A stretch of DNA of 51,553 nt from Hydnum rufescens UP504 (taxonomy: Eukaryota; Basidiomycota; Agaricomycetes; Cantharellales; Hydnaceae): contig MU129109.1 in NCBI GenBank assembly GCA_014904985.1, positions 56,691-108,243 on the forward strand, given 5' to 3'. The position numbers and the translations under genes are program-made. The notes under the pieces were generated by a model, which worked only from the letters and a program-made list of their open reading frames with translations, was not told the origin of the DNA and did no database searches. Positions 48,758 to 51,553 of this stretch are shown here, in pieces (within the stretch, counting starts at the first letter, position 1; each line of letters begins with the position of its first letter).

Positions 48758-49454
48758 TATGGTTGCCAAAGTCAGGTTCAGGTCAGGTTTTGCCCCATTT
48801 GGGCAAAACCTGAATCTTCTCAATTGGCAAAACCTGAACCTAACCTGAAGAAAACCTATCTTAGGTTAGGTTCAGGTTTAACCAAGGTTCAAACCTGAAA
48901 TCATGGGCCCCTTCAGACAGGAGAAATATCTGAGCTCAACACTGATTTTAACCATAATCCAGAATCAGTCATCAATTCTGGCAAGTTCCAGAATTATGTA
49001 AGCAGGTTCCTTGGTGGAGAAATAGGTTACTTTGAAGTGAAGTTATACATAAAACCTCATGAACAGTTTATATTGACTATACATAGTCTATGTATAGTCA
49101 ATATAAACTTTGTATGAGGTTTTATGTTTAACTTCACTTCAAAGTAACCTATTTCTCCATGAAAAAACCTGCTTACATAATTCTGGAACTTGCCAGAATT
49201 AATGACTCATTCTGGATTATGGTTAAAATCAGTGTTGAGCTCAGATATTTCTCATGTCTGAAGGGGCTCATGATTTCAGGTTTGAACCTGGGTTAAACCT
49301 GAACCTAACCTGAACCTGAAAACATGGGGGCCCAAAACCTGAACCTGACCTGAGGAAAATTACATGAAACCTGACCCCAATGGAACCTGACTTGGGTCAG
49401 GTTCAGGTTCGAACTCAGGTTTTCCAGGTTTGTAACCTAACTTCAGCAACCATA
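48758..49454. mobile_element. hAT-type foldback MITE, copy 2 (697 bp)
   Basis: Nearly identical to 44,415-45,139 with the same ends; TSD GACAGCAC at 48,750-48,757 and 49,455-49,462. It lacks a short AGGTTAGGTTC block present in copy 1. It inserted just upstream of the hAT start codon. Confidence 0.92.
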
Positions 49455-49462
49455 GACAGCAC

Positions 49463-49742
49463 TATGAATAAACAGAGTCCAAAAGTGTTGTGTCAAGTTG
49501 AAAAGTGAAAATAGCAATTTGCAATTGAGCTTTTCAACCTCATGACTTGTCCCAGGCCACAAGGTTCTAGGAGGCTGCATTGACATTATATTACAAGTTC
49601 TATGCTGATACATGATGAATCTACATTTTTGTTTTTGGAATCACAGTTCATATGAACATTCATGAACATTCATAGCAAAGTTCATAGGTCATGACACACT
49701 GTTTGTGACCTACACATGTGAACAATTTGTGAACTGGCATGG
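49463..49742. repeat. hAT right subterminal region
   Basis: Contains GTTCATATGAACATTCATGA and further GTTCA/GTGAAC motifs at 49,640-49,735, mirroring the motifs at the left end (13,874-14,000). No CpG is seen among these motifs, in contrast to the left end. Confidence 0.7.
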
Positions 49743-51291
49743 TGTAAGCAGGAGAAAAAGGGGGAATCTCTGCCACAGTCTGCAATATGGAATTGAGAAC
49801 GAAGAATGGGGGCCACAAAAATAATCTGAATATTCAGATCTGAGTGTAGGAGGGTCTTTAGGATAGAAGATAATCCACTGTCAGCAGTAGTTGCTCAAGC
49901 AGATGAATAAAGGGGAAATTATGCCACAAATACCACACTCCAAGGTCCTAGTCTTGTGGCCTTAGGCAAAGTGCAGCAGTAGCAGTGTCCTCAGATGGAA
50001 TTCACCCAGAAATCCAGCAGCAATACTTCAGTGCTTCAGACTGGGGAGGGGGAAGACAATGGAATTTTCAACACAATTCACTTAATATACAACCTGGCTA
50101 TAAGATAAAATATCTGACAGAAGCAGGGGGATAGGGGAAATATGTCAAAAAAGGAATCAAGTCAAAAGCTTCAAAACTGACAGAGATATTCAATTTACAA
50201 GGCTGGGGATAGGATAGAGCATAAAATGACTATTCCTCCTTCCCCTTGGGACAGATTCCCTTGAGGAATGGTGGAATAAGTTGTCCTGGACATCCTATCC
50301 TTCAGATATAAGGCTGCTGGACAATATCCGATATTTGAAAATTGGAAGAGGGAATGATGTTCTCCTGAGACAAGGGGGAAATTCATATGCAGAACACCGA
50401 GTTCTTCTTCATTTGTGACTCCCTTTGTACCGTTGGATGGAAAATTTGAATACCTTTTTAGGTGTGGTCATTTCATCCAAATCCAATCAAAACTGAGGGA
50501 GAAATTCGACGAATACACCTTCTGATTATGAATGAGCAGGTGGAATCATTCCAGAAGCTTCAGTTTTGATCCGATGAACACATAATTAGTATAATTCGAT
50601 AGGTATTGATCACAACTTTCAGGGCACTATATTTTGGAGTCAATCCGATACAAATTGACTTTGAAAAGCAAAAAATACTCCTTGAGAGCATGGATTCCAT
50701 AGTAAAATCGTTCTAGAACATGCAATTTTAATTGGATTGACTCGTTCTTGGTATTGTCGGATAGGTGTGAATCATATATTTCCAGACGCTACTTTTCTGA
50801 GCTGATCTGATCAAAAATGACGGAGAAATTCGACAAATACTCCTTGAGAGTGCCACATTTGCCCCTATTTGATTATGTAATGCATCTGTGAGTAGGAATG
50901 AAGGCCTGGGTGTGTAATCCATCATATTACATAATCCCAATTCGTTAGAGTCGCCCTTAAGGCAGCAGGATTGATTTGATGGGATTGAAGGAGAATTCAA
51001 GATGATATACAGAAGGGCAAGTTGAATTGCTGGGTCCACCATATCATGGCTTATGGTAGGGCATAGATGAATACAGTCCCTGTGGCCTGTTGAAGACCCT
51101 GGGAGATTGACTCATGTACAAGGGAAATGAGCATTCCATTTACATCTTTTCAGGCATATGGAATTCATGCTCCTCCATGAACAGACAAAAGGCTTGTTAT
51201 TGGAATGACATATTGGTACATTTTTAATTCATTCATTGGAAAATTCAACACTGAAAGGGAACTCTATGTGGTAGGGATTTTTCCTCCAACA
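49743..51291 (-). repeat. 1.5-kb LTR-like repeat X2
   Basis: Inverted relative to X1, with TG...CA ends (TGTTGGAGGAAAAATCC to CTCCTGCTTACA) and a 4-bp duplication ATGG on both sides (49,739-49,742 and 51,292-51,295). No open frame of note. It separates the hAT right terminal repeat (51,292-51,320) from the subterminal region. Confidence 0.78.
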
Positions 51292-51320
51292 ATGGAATCC
51301 AAGTTCACAGGCCAACTCTA

Positions 51321-51553
51321 CCTAGGAATGACACTGGTGAGGGCTTTGCCATGCAACCAAGCCACAGCAGATCCACCAGTGCTGATCATCTTGAAGTGCT
51401 TGTACACCTCACACACATGTGTCATCAGTCTGTTCTTCATCATCAGTTCTTCATAACAAGGATTCTCCCCAGCTGACCCTGCAAAGAACACCACATCAAA
51501 GAACACAGAATGATATGTTTTGAATGTGAAGTGTGTCACCAAGCTGATCCAGT
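51321..51553 (-). pseudogene. second catalase copy, upstream part (continues past window)
   Basis: Reads HFTFKTYHSVFFDVVFFAGS and [13 protein letters not shown], the catalase C-terminal domain matching 7,678-7,909. The frame is open here, but about 23 CpG sites of the intact gene are all TpG or CpA, giving changes such as Arg to Cys/His. It starts in the right TSD copy CCTAGGAA. It joins 13,594-13,873 once the hAT is removed. Confidence 0.92.

Larger units (their letters stand above)
13874..51320 (-). mobile_element. 37.4-kb hAT element carrying all other insertions
   Basis: The ends are perfect 10-bp inverted repeats, TAGAGTTGGC at 13,874 and its complement at 51,311-51,320. They are flanked by the same 8 bp, CCTAGGAA (13,866-13,873 and 51,321-51,328). 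Joining the flanks restores an uninterrupted catalase sequence. An 8-bp duplication with TAGNG-like ends marks the hAT superfamily. Both ends carry clustered GTTCA/TGAAC subterminal motifs (13,880-13,980 and 49,640-49,735). The transposase gene runs leftward in pieces between 48,748 and 38,808. Most of the length is later insertions; the original element was probably only a few kb. Confidence 0.9.

Noticed and set aside
46805..51296. One 4.5-kb foldback element spanning X1 and X2
   Set aside because: The centre holds hAT coding and subterminal sequence, and X2 has its own ATGG duplication, so two separate inverted repeats fit better.
13874..51320. Giant cargo-carrying mobile element (Starship-like)
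   Set aside because: No tyrosine recombinase or host cargo genes; the interior is explained by nested transposons with their own target duplications.

Overview
The window looks like nuclear DNA of a filamentous basidiomycete, probably an agaricomycete. Genes have many short introns, a FunK1-type fungal kinase is present, and the repeats belong to families known from fungal genomes (hAT, pogo, copia, PIF/Harbinger). The species cannot be named from the sequence. All calls come from reading by eye; no database search was run.

Left third (1-13.6 kb), ordinary gene space: decayed coding fragments and one arm of an inverted repeat (to 2.3 kb); a FunK1-like kinase (2.4-4.5 kb, +); a ten-exon large-subunit catalase (5.4-8.1 kb, +); an SVP26/TEX261-type membrane protein (8.4-9.75 kb, -); the ESCRT-III protein DID2/CHMP1 (10.0-10.9 kb, +); a small Ser/Thr-rich surface protein (11.2-11.9 kb, -); and a FAL1/eIF4A-III RNA helicase (11.9-13.5 kb, +). 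Several genes carry single-base lesions, which could be sequencing errors.

Right two thirds (13.6-51.5 kb), one stack of nested transposons that can be unpacked from target-site duplications (TSDs). A second catalase copy on the minus strand is cut in two. Its 3' end lies at 13,594-13,873 and the adjoining upstream part at 51,321-51,553. Between them sits a 37,447-bp hAT element (13,874-51,320) with 10-bp terminal repeats and an 8-bp TSD. A pogo-like element (14,024-38,807, TA duplication) lies at the stop codon of the hAT transposase. The pogo gene is in turn broken by a copia retrotransposon with a noisy tandem duplicate, a 3.2-kb foldback, a 777-bp hAT-type MITE, and a PIF/Harbinger element. 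That Harbinger is itself broken by a second Harbinger. Two inverted solo LTRs recombined and flipped the 672 bp between them, which the swapped 5-bp TSDs record. The right part of the hAT holds a 2.85-kb palindrome of mirrored exon/intron-like modules, two sister MITEs, two 1.5-kb inverted solo-LTR-like repeats and pieces of a second hAT.

CpG content tracks the layers. The right catalase fragment has lost every CpG, whereas the left fragment and the hAT left end keep theirs. Within the stack the inner Harbinger, the solo LTRs and the palindrome still contain CpG. This suggests a methylated, deaminating island with later insertions on top.
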